64,000 bases of DNA from the NCBI GenBank assembly GCA_964518725.1, contig CAZFKP010000014.1:1-64000 (forward strand). The letters run 5' to 3'. Within the stretch, counting starts at the first letter, position 1. Every line of letters begins with the position of its first letter. Source of the stretch: JANRKF01 sp964518725 (GTDB lineage Bacteria > Pseudomonadota > Alphaproteobacteria > Rickettsiales > SXRF01). The notes under the pieces were generated by a model. That model was not told the origin of the DNA. It did no database searches and worked only from the letters and a program-made list of their open reading frames with translations. Positions 42,946 through 52,412 of this stretch are shown piece by piece. A program made the translations under genes and the position numbers.

Positions 42946-44340
42946 CTACATGTGGATGACTTTGCCGAAGGCATCGAGCACTGATTCATGCATCATTTCT
43001 GACAGTGTCGGGTGCGGGAAGATGGTGTGCATCAGCTCGCCTTCGGTGAGCTCGCCTTGTTTGGCGATGACATAGCCTTGAATCATCTCGGTCACTTCCG
43101 CGCCGATCATATGCGCGCCGAGCAGCTCGCCAGTTTTCGCATGGAAAATGGTTTTGATGAGGCCTTCCGGTTCACCGAGCGCAATCGCCTTGCCATTGCC
43201 CATGAACGGGAAACGCCCAACTTTGATATTTTCCTTTTTGTATTTTTCCGTGGCCGCTTTTTCGGTAAGCCCCACGCTCGCCACCTGCGGATGCGCGTAA
43301 GTGCAGCCAGGGATATTTTCTTTTTTCATCGGATGCACGCCTTTGACGCCGGCGATTTTTTCGACGCAGACAACGCCCTCATGCGATGCTTTGTGTGCGA
43401 GCCACGGCGCGCCCGTCACGTCACCGATAGCATACACGCCCGGCTCGGCAGTCGCTCCATAGCCATCGGTCACGATGTGGTTACGTTCCACTTTTACCTT
43501 GGTGTTTTCCAGGCCAAGATTTTCCGAATTGCCGACGATGCCCACCGCCATAATCACGCGGTCGGCCGTGATGTCCGAGGACTTGCCGCCCTGCTCCACC
43601 GTTGCCGTTACATTGTCTTTGCCCTTCTTCAAGGCTTTCACCGTCGCACCGGTGATGATGGTCATACCCTGTTTCTCAAATGCCTTCTGCGCCATTTTGC
43701 TGATCTCTTCATCCTCGACCGGCAACACACGATCCAGCACCTCAACCACGGTGACCGCAGCGCCCATGGAACGGTAGAAACTTGCGAACTCAATGCCAAT
43801 CGCGCCGCTGCCCACCACGAGCAACGACTTCGGCATCGCCTCCGGCACCATCGCCTCTTTATATGTCCAGATTAACTTGCCATCCGACTCCAGCCCCGGA
43901 AGCTGGCGCGCACGCGCACCAGTGGCGATGATGATATGTTTCGCCGCCAACGTTTCCTTGCCATCCACCGAAAGCTTGCCCTTACCCAGCAGCTTCGCAC
44001 TACCCATAAATACGGTGACTTTATTTTTCTTCATCAGATGGCCGATGCCTTTGGAAAGCTGCGAGGCCACGCCACGCGAACGCTCCACCACTTTTTTAAT
44101 GTCGAACGAAATTTTTTCTGCCTTTAAACCGAACTCATCCGCACGGTGCATGAGGTGGTAGAGTTCGCTTGTACGCAGCAGCGCCTTAGTCGGAATGCAG
44201 CCCCAGTTAAGGCAAATGCCGCCCAGATGCTCGCGCTCGATTAGCGCCACTTTCATGCCGAGCTGCGACGCCCTGATCGCCGCCACATAGCCACCGGGCC
44301 CGCCGCCAATTACTACTACGTCAAAGCTTTGTTCGGTCAT
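42946..44340 (-). CDS. lpdA: Dihydrolipoyl dehydrogenase
   Basis: 464 residues. FAD site VVIGGGPGGYVAAIRASQLG, redox-active disulfide GGICLNWGCIPTKALL, NAD site VVGSGAIGIEFASFYRSMGA, AIGDVTGAPWLAHKASHEG, and the C-terminal interface His/Glu in FPHPTLSEMMHESV. It is the E3 component reoxidising lipoamide in the pyruvate or 2-oxoglutarate dehydrogenase complexes. No E1 or E2 genes are in the window, but eno lies directly upstream on the same strand. Confidence 0.96.
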   Translation of the reverse strand: MTEQSFDVVVIGGGPGGYVAAIRASQLGMKVALIEREHLGGICLNWGCIPTKALLRTSELYHLMHRADEFGLKAEKISFDIKKVVERSRGVASQLSKGIGHLMKKNKVTVFMGSAKLLGKGKLSVDGKETLAAKHIIIATGARARQLPGLESDGKLIWTYKEAMVPEAMPKSLLVVGSGAIGIEFASFYRSMGAAVTVVEVLDRVLPVEDEEISKMAQKAFEKQGMTIITGATVKALKKGKDNVTATVEQGGKSSDITADRVIMAVGIVGNSENLGLENTKVKVERNHIVTDGYGATAEPGVYAIGDVTGAPWLAHKASHEGVVCVEKIAGVKGVHPMKKENIPGCTYAHPQVASVGLTEKAATEKYKKENIKVGRFPFMGNGKAIALGEPEGLIKTIFHAKTGELLGAHMIGAEVTEMIQGYVIAKQGELTEGELMHTIFPHPTLSEMMHESVLDAFGKVIHM

Positions 44341-44355
44341 GGTTCTTCCCTTCTA

Positions 44356-45630
44356 TTAACTCAGAAAACCGGTGCCCGCATAGCGCGCTGCACGACCAAG
44401 GTCTTCTTCGATGCGAATGAGTTCATTATATTTTGCCAGACGATCCGAACGCGAGAGCGAACCGGTTTTAATCTGTCCGCAATTGGTGGCGACCGCCAGA
44501 TGCGCGATCGTGGTATCTTCCGTCTCGCCGGAGCGGTGCGAAAGGATGGCGCGGTAACCCGCCCTGTGCGCCATTTCGACGGCAGCGAGTGTTTCCGACA
44601 GCGTGCCGATCTGGTTCACTTTTACCAGGAGCGCATTGGCAAGGCCATTCTCGATCCCCTGCGCGAGAATCGCCGGATTGGTCACGAACAAATCGTCCCC
44701 CACCAGCTGCACGCGACTGCCAAGCAGGTCGGTGATTTCCTTCCAGCCAAGATGGTCGTCTTCGGCCATCGGGTCTTCGATCGAAATGATCGGGTACTTG
44801 CTCACAAGATTCTCGTAATATTTAAGTAGCTTGCCGAAATCCATCGTCTTGTTTTCGCCTTCAAGCACATATTTGCCGCCTTCGTAGAATTCACTGGCCG
44901 CCACATCAAGCGCCAGCAACACATCGTCACCCGGCTTGTAGCCCGCACTCTCAATCGCGCGCATAATGTAAGAAAGCGCCTCATCCGCCTTACCGATTTT
45001 CGGCGCAAACCCACCCTCGTCACCAACGCTGGTGCTTAAGCCTTCGTCGCTTAGGCGTTTTTTCAATTCGTGGAACACTTCCGCGCCCATGCGGATGGCA
45101 TCTTTCATCGAATCCGCCGCCACCGGCACGATCATAAATTCCTGGATGTCGAGCTTGTTATCCGCGTGCTGGCCACCATTGATGATGTTCATCAGCGGCA
45201 CGGGCAGCACATGCGCGGCAGCCCCACCGACATAGCGAAAAAGCGGCAGGTCAGCTGCAATCGCCGCCGCTTTCGCCACCGCCAGCGACACGCCAAGGAT
45301 CGCGTTCGCGCCGAGGCGCGCTTTGTTATCCGTGCCGTCAAGCTCGATCATCGCCTGATCAATTTTAAGCTGGTCTTCGGCGTCCATGCCAGTCAGCGCA
45401 TCAGCAATCTCGCCATTGACATTCGCCACCGCCTTCAGCACGCCCTTGCCAGCATAACGCTTCTTGTTGCCGTCGCGCAGCTCAAGGGCTTCGAGCGTGC
45501 CGGTCGAGGCGCCCGACGGCACCGCCGCCCGGCCAAACGATCCATCCTCAAGCGCAACATCCACTTCGACGGTCGGGTTGCCGCGGCTATCAATAATTTC
45601 GCGGGCATGAATATGGTCTATCGCAGTCAT
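44356..45630 (-). CDS. eno: Enolase
   Basis: 424 residues. Begins ARGNPTVEVDVALEDG-like (IDSRGNPTVEVDVAL), with VGDEGGFAPK, Mg ligands in the SIEDPMAEDD segment, LLVKVNQIGTLSETL with the catalytic Lys, and SHRSGETEDTTIAHLAVA. It converts 2-phosphoglycerate to phosphoenolpyruvate. Its ATG overlaps the stop of the upstream small gene (TAATG), implying coupled translation. Confidence 0.97.
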   Translation of the reverse strand: MTAIDHIHAREIIDSRGNPTVEVDVALEDGSFGRAAVPSGASTGTLEALELRDGNKKRYAGKGVLKAVANVNGEIADALTGMDAEDQLKIDQAMIELDGTDNKARLGANAILGVSLAVAKAAAIAADLPLFRYVGGAAAHVLPVPLMNIINGGQHADNKLDIQEFMIVPVAADSMKDAIRMGAEVFHELKKRLSDEGLSTSVGDEGGFAPKIGKADEALSYIMRAIESAGYKPGDDVLLALDVAASEFYEGGKYVLEGENKTMDFGKLLKYYENLVSKYPIISIEDPMAEDDHLGWKEITDLLGSRVQLVGDDLFVTNPAILAQGIENGLANALLVKVNQIGTLSETLAAVEMAHRAGYRAILSHRSGETEDTTIAHLAVATNCGQIKTGSLSRSDRLAKYNELIRIEEDLGRAARYAGTGFLS

Positions 45631-45935
45631 TACAATCCTTTCGTATTTCCCCTGATAACCCTCTGCGGGCCAAAAACGTCTCCTGGCCAGATGGCATATT
45701 CCATATTTTCCCTTAGGTAAAGTTCATGATGGCGGTATTTGACATGAAAGGCACCAACTTGCGAAAAATAGCGGTAGGGCAGGATTTTAGCCGGCACGTA
45801 CCCTTCGGCAGTACGAACTTCGATCTCTTGTACCATATCAGTCATGTTAGCGACCTTCGCCGCATACGCCGATAATGGCATCAAGAAAATACCGATAAAA
45901 TTTAAGAATAATAGCGCTGTAAATTTCCACGACAT
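45630..45935 (-). CDS. Small exported protein of unknown function, overlapping eno
   Basis: 101 residues, ATG start. N-terminal signal SWKFTALLFLNFIGIFLMPLSAYA, so the mature protein is about 77 residues and periplasmic. The mature part has a high share of aromatic residues and His (PYRYFSQVGAFHVKYRHHELY, shortened here) and no Cys. Not recognised. Its TAA shares a base with the eno ATG, so the pair is translated in tandem although one product is exported and the other is a cytoplasmic glycolytic enzyme. Confidence 0.6.
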   Translation of the reverse strand: MSWKFTALLFLNFIGIFLMPLSAYAAKVANMTDMVQEIEVRTAEGYVPAKILPYRYFSQVGAFHVKYRHHELYLRENMEYAIWPGDVFGPQRVIRGNTKGL

Positions 45936-46004
45936 AAAACTGGCCTAACGATGCACCTTGGTATATACTACTTACAACGTTGCTTCGCAAATTGGATTAA
46001 ACCT

Positions 46005-46436
46005 ATGCCACGCACGACAAGTTATTTCACCAGCTCCCCTAAACCCGTCGCCACACAAAAGGCGTTCGAGCAGTGCCTCCTTGAACTGGAGAATATCTGC
46101 ATTGAGCTGAAAGACGGCCAGTTCACCCACGGCAAGGAAGATATCGACCGGCTGTACTGGCAGCAGAAACTGAAAAACCTCGCCATGCCCATCTCGCTTG
46201 CACTCGCGGAATATAAGGGGCCGCGGGTCTTCCACCACCATTATAAGCATAAAGATGAGGACGGCGAAGTGTTGACGCCCGTGCTGGAATCCGCGCTCGA
46301 GAATTTAGTTATGGTTTGCGAACGCGCGCTGCATGAATGCGAAAACTTAAACGGCATGAAGGGCAGCAAATTGCTCGAAGAAAAGAATATGCTCTGCCGC
46401 GCACTGCGGCAATTGCTCGCCGCTAACCCTGCTTAA
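46005..46436 (+). CDS. Unknown small cytoplasmic protein
   Basis: 143 residues from ATG 46005; an in-frame ATG at 45951 would add 18 residues. Neither has a strong ribosome site. All-helical by appearance, with a His cluster (RVFHHHYKHKDEDGE) and three to four Cys (QCLLELENICIEL, VMVCERALHECENL). His/Cys content suggests possible metal binding, but no known motif is present. Divergent from the eno operon and overlapping the convergent kdsA gene by 14 bp. Confidence 0.55.
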   Translation: MPRTTSYFTSSPKPVATQKAFEQCLLELENICIELKDGQFTHGKEDIDRLYWQQKLKNLAMPISLALAEYKGPRVFHHHYKHKDEDGEVLTPVLESALENLVMVCERALHECENLNGMKGSKLLEEKNMLCRALRQLLAANPA

Positions 46437-47256
46437 CCAGCGAATCGATCGCCTGTAAGCGCGCAAGCAGGGCTTCCATATCCTCTAGCTTCACCATATT
46501 CGGCCCGTCGGAAGGTGCGTTATCAGGGTCTTGGTGGGTTTCCATGAAGACACCGGCCACACCCACCGCAATCGCGGCTTTCGCCATGGTAGGCACAAAG
46601 CGGCGGTCACCACCGGAAGATTTTCCTTGCCCGCCGGGCTGCTGCACCGAGTGCGTCGCATCCATCACCACCGGGCATCCCGTCTCCGCCATGATCGGAA
46701 AGGAGCGCATGTCGGTGACCAAGGTATTATAACCAAAGCTCGCCCCACGCTCGGTGAGGATGACATTCGGGTTGCCCGACGCATCCATTTTCTCCACCAC
46801 GTTTTTCATATCCCACGGCGCCAGGAACTGACCCTTTTTGATATTAATCACTGCGCCGGTTTTAGCAGCGGCAACGAGCAAATCGGTCTGGCGGCAGAGG
46901 AACGCCGGGATTTGCAGCACGTCGGCATGTTTGGCCACAATCGCACATTGCTCTTCATTATGAATATCGGTGAGCACCGGCAGGTTCATGTCACGGCGGA
47001 TCTCATCGAAAATCGGCAGGGTTTTTTCCAACCCCATCCCGCGCTTGCCACCTAAACTGGTGCGGTTGGCCTTGTCGAACGAGGATTTATAAATAAACGG
47101 AATGCCAAGCTTGGTCGTGATTTTTGTAAGCGCTTCCGCCATCATCAGCGTGTGGTCACGCGATTCAACCTGGCACGGCCCCGCAATCAGCACAAACGGC
47201 AGGTCGTTGCCGAATGTGATATTCTTTCCAACTTTAATATGACGAATGTTTGTCAT
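46423..47256 (-). CDS. kdsA: 3-deoxy-8-phosphooctulonate synthase (KDO-8-P synthase)
   Basis: 277 residues, TIM barrel. Family motifs: FVLIAGPCQVESRDHTLMMA, IYKSSFDKANRTS, GLPVLTDIH-like LPVLTDIHNEEQC, QIPAFLCRQTDLLVAAAKTG, and CPVVMDATHSVQQPGG with the metal-linked residues. It condenses PEP with arabinose-5-phosphate to make the KDO precursor of lipopolysaccharide inner core. The ATG overlaps the pyrG stop by 4 bp; the pyrG-kdsA-eno neighbourhood is a typical arrangement. Confidence 0.95.
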   Translation of the reverse strand: MTNIRHIKVGKNITFGNDLPFVLIAGPCQVESRDHTLMMAEALTKITTKLGIPFIYKSSFDKANRTSLGGKRGMGLEKTLPIFDEIRRDMNLPVLTDIHNEEQCAIVAKHADVLQIPAFLCRQTDLLVAAAKTGAVINIKKGQFLAPWDMKNVVEKMDASGNPNVILTERGASFGYNTLVTDMRSFPIMAETGCPVVMDATHSVQQPGGQGKSSGGDRRFVPTMAKAAIAVGVAGVFMETHQDPDNAPSDGPNMVKLEDMEALLARLQAIDSLVKQG

Positions 47257-48911
47257 GCCGCTTTCTTCTTTTTTTCGCTTTTAGTGATGGCCGCTTTCAC
47301 GAAACTTGCAAAGAGTGGGTGCGGGGCAAACGGACGGGATTTCAGTTCGGGGTGGAACTGCACGCCCACGAACCACGGATGGTCTTTCAACTCGGCAATT
47401 TCCGGAAGCTGCCCATCCGGCGAGAGGCCGGAGAAAACGAGGCCGGATTTTTCAAAGTCCTCGCGGTACGCCATATTAACCTCATAACGATGGCGATGGC
47501 GTTCGCTAATATGGGTGCTGCCATAAATCTCGGAGGCAAGCGTGCTTTTCGCAATGTCGCACTCATAGCTACCCAAGCGCATGGTGCCGCCAAGATCGCC
47601 GTCTTTCGAGCGTTTCTCGAGCGTGTTCCCGCGCGCCCATTCGGTCATGATGCCCACGAGTCCGCCGCGCGGATCGCTGGTGGTTTGCATGCCGAATTCA
47701 CTCGATGTTGCATCCTTGATGCCAAGCACATTGCGCGCATGTTCGATCACCGCCAATTGCATGCCGAAGCAGATGCCGAGGTAAGGCTTGCCGGATTCCC
47801 GCGCATAGCGAATGGCCGCTATTTTGCCGTCCACGCCGCGCTCGCCGAAGCCGCCGGGCACGAGAATGGCATCCACATCCGCCAACTGCTTGGCGACATC
47901 GCCCTTTTCAAAACCACCCGCATCGATCCAGCGTGTATTGACTTTCACCTGGTTAGCAATGCCCGCATGGTCGAGCGCTTCCGAGAGGGATTTATAGGCG
48001 TCGCCGATACCGGTATATTTCCCAACCAGCGCCACCGTCACTTCACCCTTCGGATGCTGCACGCGCTCCAGAATATCATCCCACTTCGCAAGGTTGGGCT
48101 TGCCTTTATTTTCAATACCAAAATGTTTGAGTACCTGCGTATCGAACCCCTGTTCGCTGTAACGGCGCGGCACTTCATAAATCGACGACACATCCAGCCC
48201 CTGAATCACATTTTCTTCACGGATGTTACAGAAGAGTGCAATCTTGCGGCGCTCGGAAAGCGGGATTTCGCGCTCAGCGCGGCAGAGTAAAATATCCGGC
48301 TGGATACCAATCATTCGCAGTTCTTTCACGCTATGTTGCGTCGGTTTGGTTTTCAGTTCTTTTGCAGCTGCAATGTAGGGTACAAGGGTCAGGTGCACAT
48401 ACATGACGCGCTCTTTGCCGAGCTCCCAGCCAAGCTGACGAATCGCTTCCAGGAACGGTTGGCCTTCAATATCGCCCACCGTACCTCCGATTTCGCAGAG
48501 CACGAAATCTTCGCCGTCCGTATCACGCAAAATAAATTCCTTGATGAGGTCGGTCACGTGCGGAATCACCTGCACCGTGCCGCCCAGATAATCGCCGCGG
48601 CGCTCCTTGGTAAGCAGCGTCGAATAAATCTGGCCGGATGAAACCGAGTCGGAGCGGCGCGCACTCACATCGGTGAAACGCTCATAATGGCCAAGATCGA
48701 GATCGGTTTCCGCACCATCGTCGGTGACGAACACCTCGCCGTGCTGAGTGGGATTCATCGTGCCGGGATCGACGTTCAAATAGGGGTCAAGCTTCCGCAG
48801 GCGCACCTTGTAGCCACGCGCCTGCAAGAGCGCACCGAGCGAAGCGGATGCGAGCCCTTTTCCTAAAGAACTGACCACCCCGCCGGTAATGAAGATAAAA
48901 CGTGTTGGCAT
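47253..48911 (-). CDS. pyrG: CTP synthase
   Basis: 552 residues. N-terminal amidoligase domain begins FIFITGGVVSSLGKGLASAS with the P-loop, followed by KLDPYLNVDPGTMNP and CEIGGTVGDIEGQPFLEAIR. The C-terminal class I glutaminase has GGFGERGVDGKI, GICFGMQLAV with nucleophile Cys, and VQFHPELKS with the His/Glu pair. It converts UTP to CTP using glutamine. First gene of the pyrG-kdsA pair. Confidence 0.97.
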   Translation of the reverse strand: MPTRFIFITGGVVSSLGKGLASASLGALLQARGYKVRLRKLDPYLNVDPGTMNPTQHGEVFVTDDGAETDLDLGHYERFTDVSARRSDSVSSGQIYSTLLTKERRGDYLGGTVQVIPHVTDLIKEFILRDTDGEDFVLCEIGGTVGDIEGQPFLEAIRQLGWELGKERVMYVHLTLVPYIAAAKELKTKPTQHSVKELRMIGIQPDILLCRAEREIPLSERRKIALFCNIREENVIQGLDVSSIYEVPRRYSEQGFDTQVLKHFGIENKGKPNLAKWDDILERVQHPKGEVTVALVGKYTGIGDAYKSLSEALDHAGIANQVKVNTRWIDAGGFEKGDVAKQLADVDAILVPGGFGERGVDGKIAAIRYARESGKPYLGICFGMQLAVIEHARNVLGIKDATSSEFGMQTTSDPRGGLVGIMTEWARGNTLEKRSKDGDLGGTMRLGSYECDIAKSTLASEIYGSTHISERHRHRYEVNMAYREDFEKSGLVFSGLSPDGQLPEIAELKDHPWFVGVQFHPELKSRPFAPHPLFASFVKAAITKSEKKKKAA

Positions 48912-48978
48912 AAATTTGTTTCCTGCCGCCGTTTATAGCCGCAATATCCAATGTGGCAAGTATTACGTGGCGCCTAAT

Positions 48979-49392
48979 TTATAAGATAGAAGCGCCAGCC
49001 CCCGGCGACGTACCAACCGACGGAGCCATTAGCTGCCCCAGCAATGCCTTCAACGGCTTCGCAGACAGCTTGCCACAAAAGCCGGAAATCAGCCCATCTT
49101 CCTGCATCCTGGTGAATTCTGCAATACCATCCGATGTCGTAACCAGTACAAACGGCATGCTGTTACTGTTCTGTTTGAGCCAACGAGCAATATCCGTTCC
49201 CAGCTCAACGCCCCGTAAATGGTAGTCGCTTACCACCATGCCAACGCCGTGCTCCGGTTGCTGCAAGAGCGCCAGCGCTTCCGCCGCCGATGCGACCGAC
49301 ACGACATCATAGCCCCACTCCTGGAGATGTTCAGTGAGCGCAGCAAGAAGTGCGGGCTGGTCGTCCACTAAAAGAACTTTACCCGCCGCCAT
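48979..49392 (-). CDS. Stand-alone receiver-domain protein
   Basis: 137 residues from the ATG at 49392. Single CheY-like receiver: KVLLVDDQPALLAALTEHL with the acidic pair, phosphoacceptor Asp56 in MVVSDYHLRGVE, switch Thr in FVLVTTSDG, and Lys in GFCGKLSAKPLKALL. A Pro/Gly/Ser tail of about 15 residues follows. There is no output domain, so it acts by protein contact. It begins one base after the secG stop, so it is probably expressed with secG and tpiA, an unusual partner for a secretion subunit. Confidence 0.82.
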   Translation of the reverse strand: MAAGKVLLVDDQPALLAALTEHLQEWGYDVVSVASAAEALALLQQPEHGVGMVVSDYHLRGVELGTDIARWLKQNSNSMPFVLVTTSDGIAEFTRMQEDGLISGFCGKLSAKPLKALLGQLMAPSVGTSPGAGASIL

Positions 49393-49393
49393 G

Positions 49394-49717
49394 CTATTCG
49401 CTCTTCGGCACGACCGGTTCCGCAGGCGTTGCCGGCGCCTCTGCCGGTGCGGCAGGCTGCTCGACAATGCTGTCGACAACCGAGGATTTGGTCATGTGCC
49501 CGGCCATAATGGCAAGAATGAGGCTTGTGGTCATGAACAGCGCTGCGAGGATAGCCGTGGCACGGGTCATCAAATTGCCCTTGGCGCGGCCGGTCATGAA
49601 CTGGTTGCCGCCGCCGCCGAGGCCGGACAGGCCATCGGAATCGGTGCGCTGGATCAGCACCATGACAATCAAAAACAACACCAGAATCGTGTGGGCTACC
49701 AATAATACTGTATACAT
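49394..49717 (-). CDS. secG: Preprotein translocase subunit SecG
   Basis: 107 residues, two membrane helices (VLLVAHTILVLFLIVMVLIQ and RATAILAALFMTTSLILAIM) joined by the conserved Gly-rich loop GLSGLGGGGNQFMTGRAKGN. The C-terminal tail is Ala/Pro-rich and acidic, a common alphaproteobacterial extension. It is the accessory subunit of the SecYEG channel. Part of the alphaproteobacterial core order tpiA-secG-pyrG. Confidence 0.93.
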   Translation of the reverse strand: MYTVLLVAHTILVLFLIVMVLIQRTDSDGLSGLGGGGNQFMTGRAKGNLMTRATAILAALFMTTSLILAIMAGHMTKSSVVDSIVEQPAAPAEAPATPAEPVVPKSE

Positions 49718-49735
49718 AATCGCTTCCTTGGTTTC

Positions 49736-50452
49736 TTACTTTGCCGCGGCAAGGATGCCGCAAAATTCTTCAACGTCAAGGCTTGCGCCCCCCACCAGCA
49801 CGCCGGCAACACCCGGAACCGACAGTATTTCCGATGCATTCGCCGCCTTGACCGACCCGCCATACAACACGGCAACCCCTGAAAGGAGCGCCTGTATTTG
49901 CTGGTGCATCTGTTCGATATCCGCGCTGCTGGGCACGTTGCCAGAACCAATAGCCCAAACCGGCTCGTATGCAAGCAGAAACTGGCCGGTCGCCGGCACG
50001 CATTCCCGCACCTGCTGGGTGACATAACGGGCGGCAAGCCCCGCATCGCGCTGGGCACGCTGCTCGCCGACACAAATAATAGGAACCAATCCCGCCCCAA
50101 TCGCGGCTTCCGCCTTGGCCTTCACCGTTTCGTTCAACTCTTTATACTGCGCCCGGCGCTCGGAATGGCCGACAATCACATAGCGGCAACCGGCCTCGGC
50201 AAGCATGCCGGCGCTCACATCCCCCGTATAGGCACCCCCGGCATGCGGGCTGCAATCCTGCGCGCCCAACGCCAGGAACGAACCGCGTATCCCCGCCGCC
50301 ACGTGCGGCAGCAGCACCGAAGGCGGGCACAGGATAACTTCGCCGGCAAGCCTGTGCGCGGCCGCAAACGACGCCACCGCCGGCACCAGCCGGTCGGCCA
50401 TCGCCCGCGATCCGTTCATTTTCCAGTTTGCTGCAACAATCGGCGCCATCAT
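49736..50452 (-). CDS. tpiA: Triosephosphate isomerase
   Basis: 238 residues from ATG 50452; an adjacent ATG at 50449 is equally possible. TIM barrel with substrate Lys in IVAANWKMNGS, catalytic His in VIVGHSERRAQY, catalytic Glu in LLAYEPVWAIGSGN, and the phosphate-binding VLYGGSVKAAN and GVLVGGASLD. It interconverts dihydroxyacetone phosphate and glyceraldehyde-3-phosphate. It is divergent from ppiD with a 46-bp gap. The long upstream in-frame extension lies over ppiD and is not coding. Confidence 0.95.
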   Translation of the reverse strand: MMAPIVAANWKMNGSRAMADRLVPAVASFAAAHRLAGEVILCPPSVLLPHVAAGIRGSFLALGAQDCSPHAGGAYTGDVSAGMLAEAGCRYVIVGHSERRAQYKELNETVKAKAEAAIGAGLVPIICVGEQRAQRDAGLAARYVTQQVRECVPATGQFLLAYEPVWAIGSGNVPSSADIEQMHQQIQALLSGVAVLYGGSVKAANASEILSVPGVAGVLVGGASLDVEEFCGILAAAK

Positions 50453-50498
50453 CAAAAAACCTTTTACATTCTTTATCCGTAATGTAAACCAATCCCTT

Positions 50499-52412
50499 AT
50501 GTTGAATCGCTTTAGCGCCTTCTCCGGAAGCATCGTTACCAAAATCCTGATGGTACTGCTCATCGCCAGCTTCGCGCTGTGGGGCATTGGCGATATGCTT
50601 GGCCGCAGCTCCGGCAACCATACGCTGGCAACTGTTGGAAATAAAACCATTTCTGTCGATGCATACCGCCGCGAACTGGCCGCCGAAAGCGAACAGGTGC
50701 GCCGCCAGCTCGGCGCCAACTATTCTCCCGAACTGCTTAAGCGCCTGAATGTCCCGCAATTCGTGCTCCAGCGCATGGTGCAAGAATCGCTGCTGCAACA
50801 GGAAGCCGAGCGGATGGGCTTTATCCCCGACGACACCACAGTAGCGCTCGAAATACGGAAAACTCCCGCCTTCATCAACGGCTCCGGCGTGTTCGACAAG
50901 GCACGCTTTGAAAACACCCTGCGTACCCAGGGAATGTCGGAAAAGGCCTATGTCGAAAAACTGCGTATGCAACTCGCCACCGACAAGCTGCTGAACGCAC
51001 TGGCTGTCGATCTCCCGATCGGCAGCAAAATGCTTGCAACCCTGCAGGGCGCGCATGACCAGGGACGCACTGTGACCCTCTACAGGATTTCAGGCGCGGC
51101 GCTTCCGCCCATTGCCGCCCCCACAGAGGACGACCTCGTCCGTTTCCATAAACAGTATGCCGATCTGTTCACCCAGCCGGAAACCCGCACCGTGAGTTTT
51201 GCGCGCTTCACCGCCAGCGAGAGCAAAGCTCCGGCAACGATCAGCACAGAGGCAATTGAAAGTTATTACCATGACCACGCGGATCAATTCCAGACCCAAG
51301 AGAAACGCGATGTTGAGCAACTGCTCTATAGCAGCGAGGAAAAAGCACGCGATGCCCACAAACAGTTGAAACTCGGCACCGACTTCGACGAGGTAGCCAA
51401 AACCACAGCGCCTATCAATAAAAATACGCTGTCACTTGGGCTGGTCGACAAGCGCGAGCTACTGGAAAACGCAGCGGAAGAGATTTTTCACCTGAAAGCA
51501 AGCGAATTCACCGCACCGGTAAAAAGTGCCTTCGGCTGGCATATTTTCCGCGTTAACAGCATTGAACCGGCAGGCGTGCAGCCGCTAGACAAAGTGCGCG
51601 CTGCCATCGAAGCCCAACTTAAACGCGCCACCAGCGAAAATGCGCTGACCGATACGATCAACCAGATCGAAGATGCGCTGGCCGGCGGCAGCACAATGAA
51701 AGAAGCCGCCGCCGCCGTCGGGCTTTCGGTTGAACAGGCCGGCACGTTCGACAAGAACGGCAACACCCCTCAAGGCACCGCCAACAAAACAATCCCTGAC
51801 CTTGACCGTTTTATCGACATCGCCTTTAAAACCGACGAAAAAACCGAATCTTCGGTCATGACGTCCAAGGGCGGCACCTATTACGTATTGCGGGTGGACG
51901 CGCTGACGCCGGAAAAACTCCGCCCCTTGAGCGACGTGCGGGCAGAGGTGACTGCGGCCTACCTCCGCAAACAGCAGGAGCAGGCGATGGCAAACCTCGC
52001 GAGCATGGTGGAAAAAGAACTGGCGACCGGCAAGCCCGCCAAAGACATCATCACCGCGCACAAACTTCCGGTTGCAGCAAGCGGCACGGTCAACCGGTCG
52101 AAACCGCTGCTTGGCGACACCGCCCTGCCCCCCTCGCTGCTGAACAGCGTATTTTCCCAGAATGTCGGCACATTGACAACGCCGGTGCGCGACAAATACG
52201 GTGACTACCTGCTCGCGAACATTACCGGCCTGGCGCCCGCCGCAGGGAATAGTGCAAGCGACTCCGCAAGCAGCAAAAAGCAGCTGATCCAAACGATGCA
52301 GGAAGAAATAATGACGCAATATATGCGCCACCTGGAAAGCCGCTACCCAGTCGATGTGCGTCAGGAAATCGTCGACCGCCTGCTGCAGGACACGAACGAT
52401 GTTACCCGTTAA
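50499..52412 (+). CDS. ppiD: Membrane-anchored peptidyl-prolyl isomerase PpiD
   Basis: 637 residues. N-terminal membrane anchor GSIVTKILMVLLIASFALWG, then a SurA-like chaperone domain (NKTISVDAYRRELAAESEQV) and a parvulin domain around residues 235-355 (FDEVAKTTAPINKNTLSLG, shortened; AFGWHIFRVNSIEPAG). A second helical chaperone region runs to the C-terminus. It faces the periplasm next to SecYEG and helps newly exported outer-membrane proteins fold. Its 3' end overlaps trpE by 14 bp, the usual alphaproteobacterial ppiD-trpE link. Confidence 0.9.
   Translation: MLNRFSAFSGSIVTKILMVLLIASFALWGIGDMLGRSSGNHTLATVGNKTISVDAYRRELAAESEQVRRQLGANYSPELLKRLNVPQFVLQRMVQESLLQQEAERMGFIPDDTTVALEIRKTPAFINGSGVFDKARFENTLRTQGMSEKAYVEKLRMQLATDKLLNALAVDLPIGSKMLATLQGAHDQGRTVTLYRISGAALPPIAAPTEDDLVRFHKQYADLFTQPETRTVSFARFTASESKAPATISTEAIESYYHDHADQFQTQEKRDVEQLLYSSEEKARDAHKQLKLGTDFDEVAKTTAPINKNTLSLGLVDKRELLENAAEEIFHLKASEFTAPVKSAFGWHIFRVNSIEPAGVQPLDKVRAAIEAQLKRATSENALTDTINQIEDALAGGSTMKEAAAAVGLSVEQAGTFDKNGNTPQGTANKTIPDLDRFIDIAFKTDEKTESSVMTSKGGTYYVLRVDALTPEKLRPLSDVRAEVTAAYLRKQQEQAMANLASMVEKELATGKPAKDIITAHKLPVAASGTVNRSKPLLGDTALPPSLLNSVFSQNVGTLTTPVRDKYGDYLLANITGLAPAAGNSASDSASSKKQLIQTMQEEIMTQYMRHLESRYPVDVRQEIVDRLLQDTNDVTR

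Noticed and set aside
43012..43875. 287-codon plus-strand ORF opposite lpdA
   Set aside because: Within a complete dihydrolipoyl dehydrogenase gene; His/Arg/Phe-rich with no motif.
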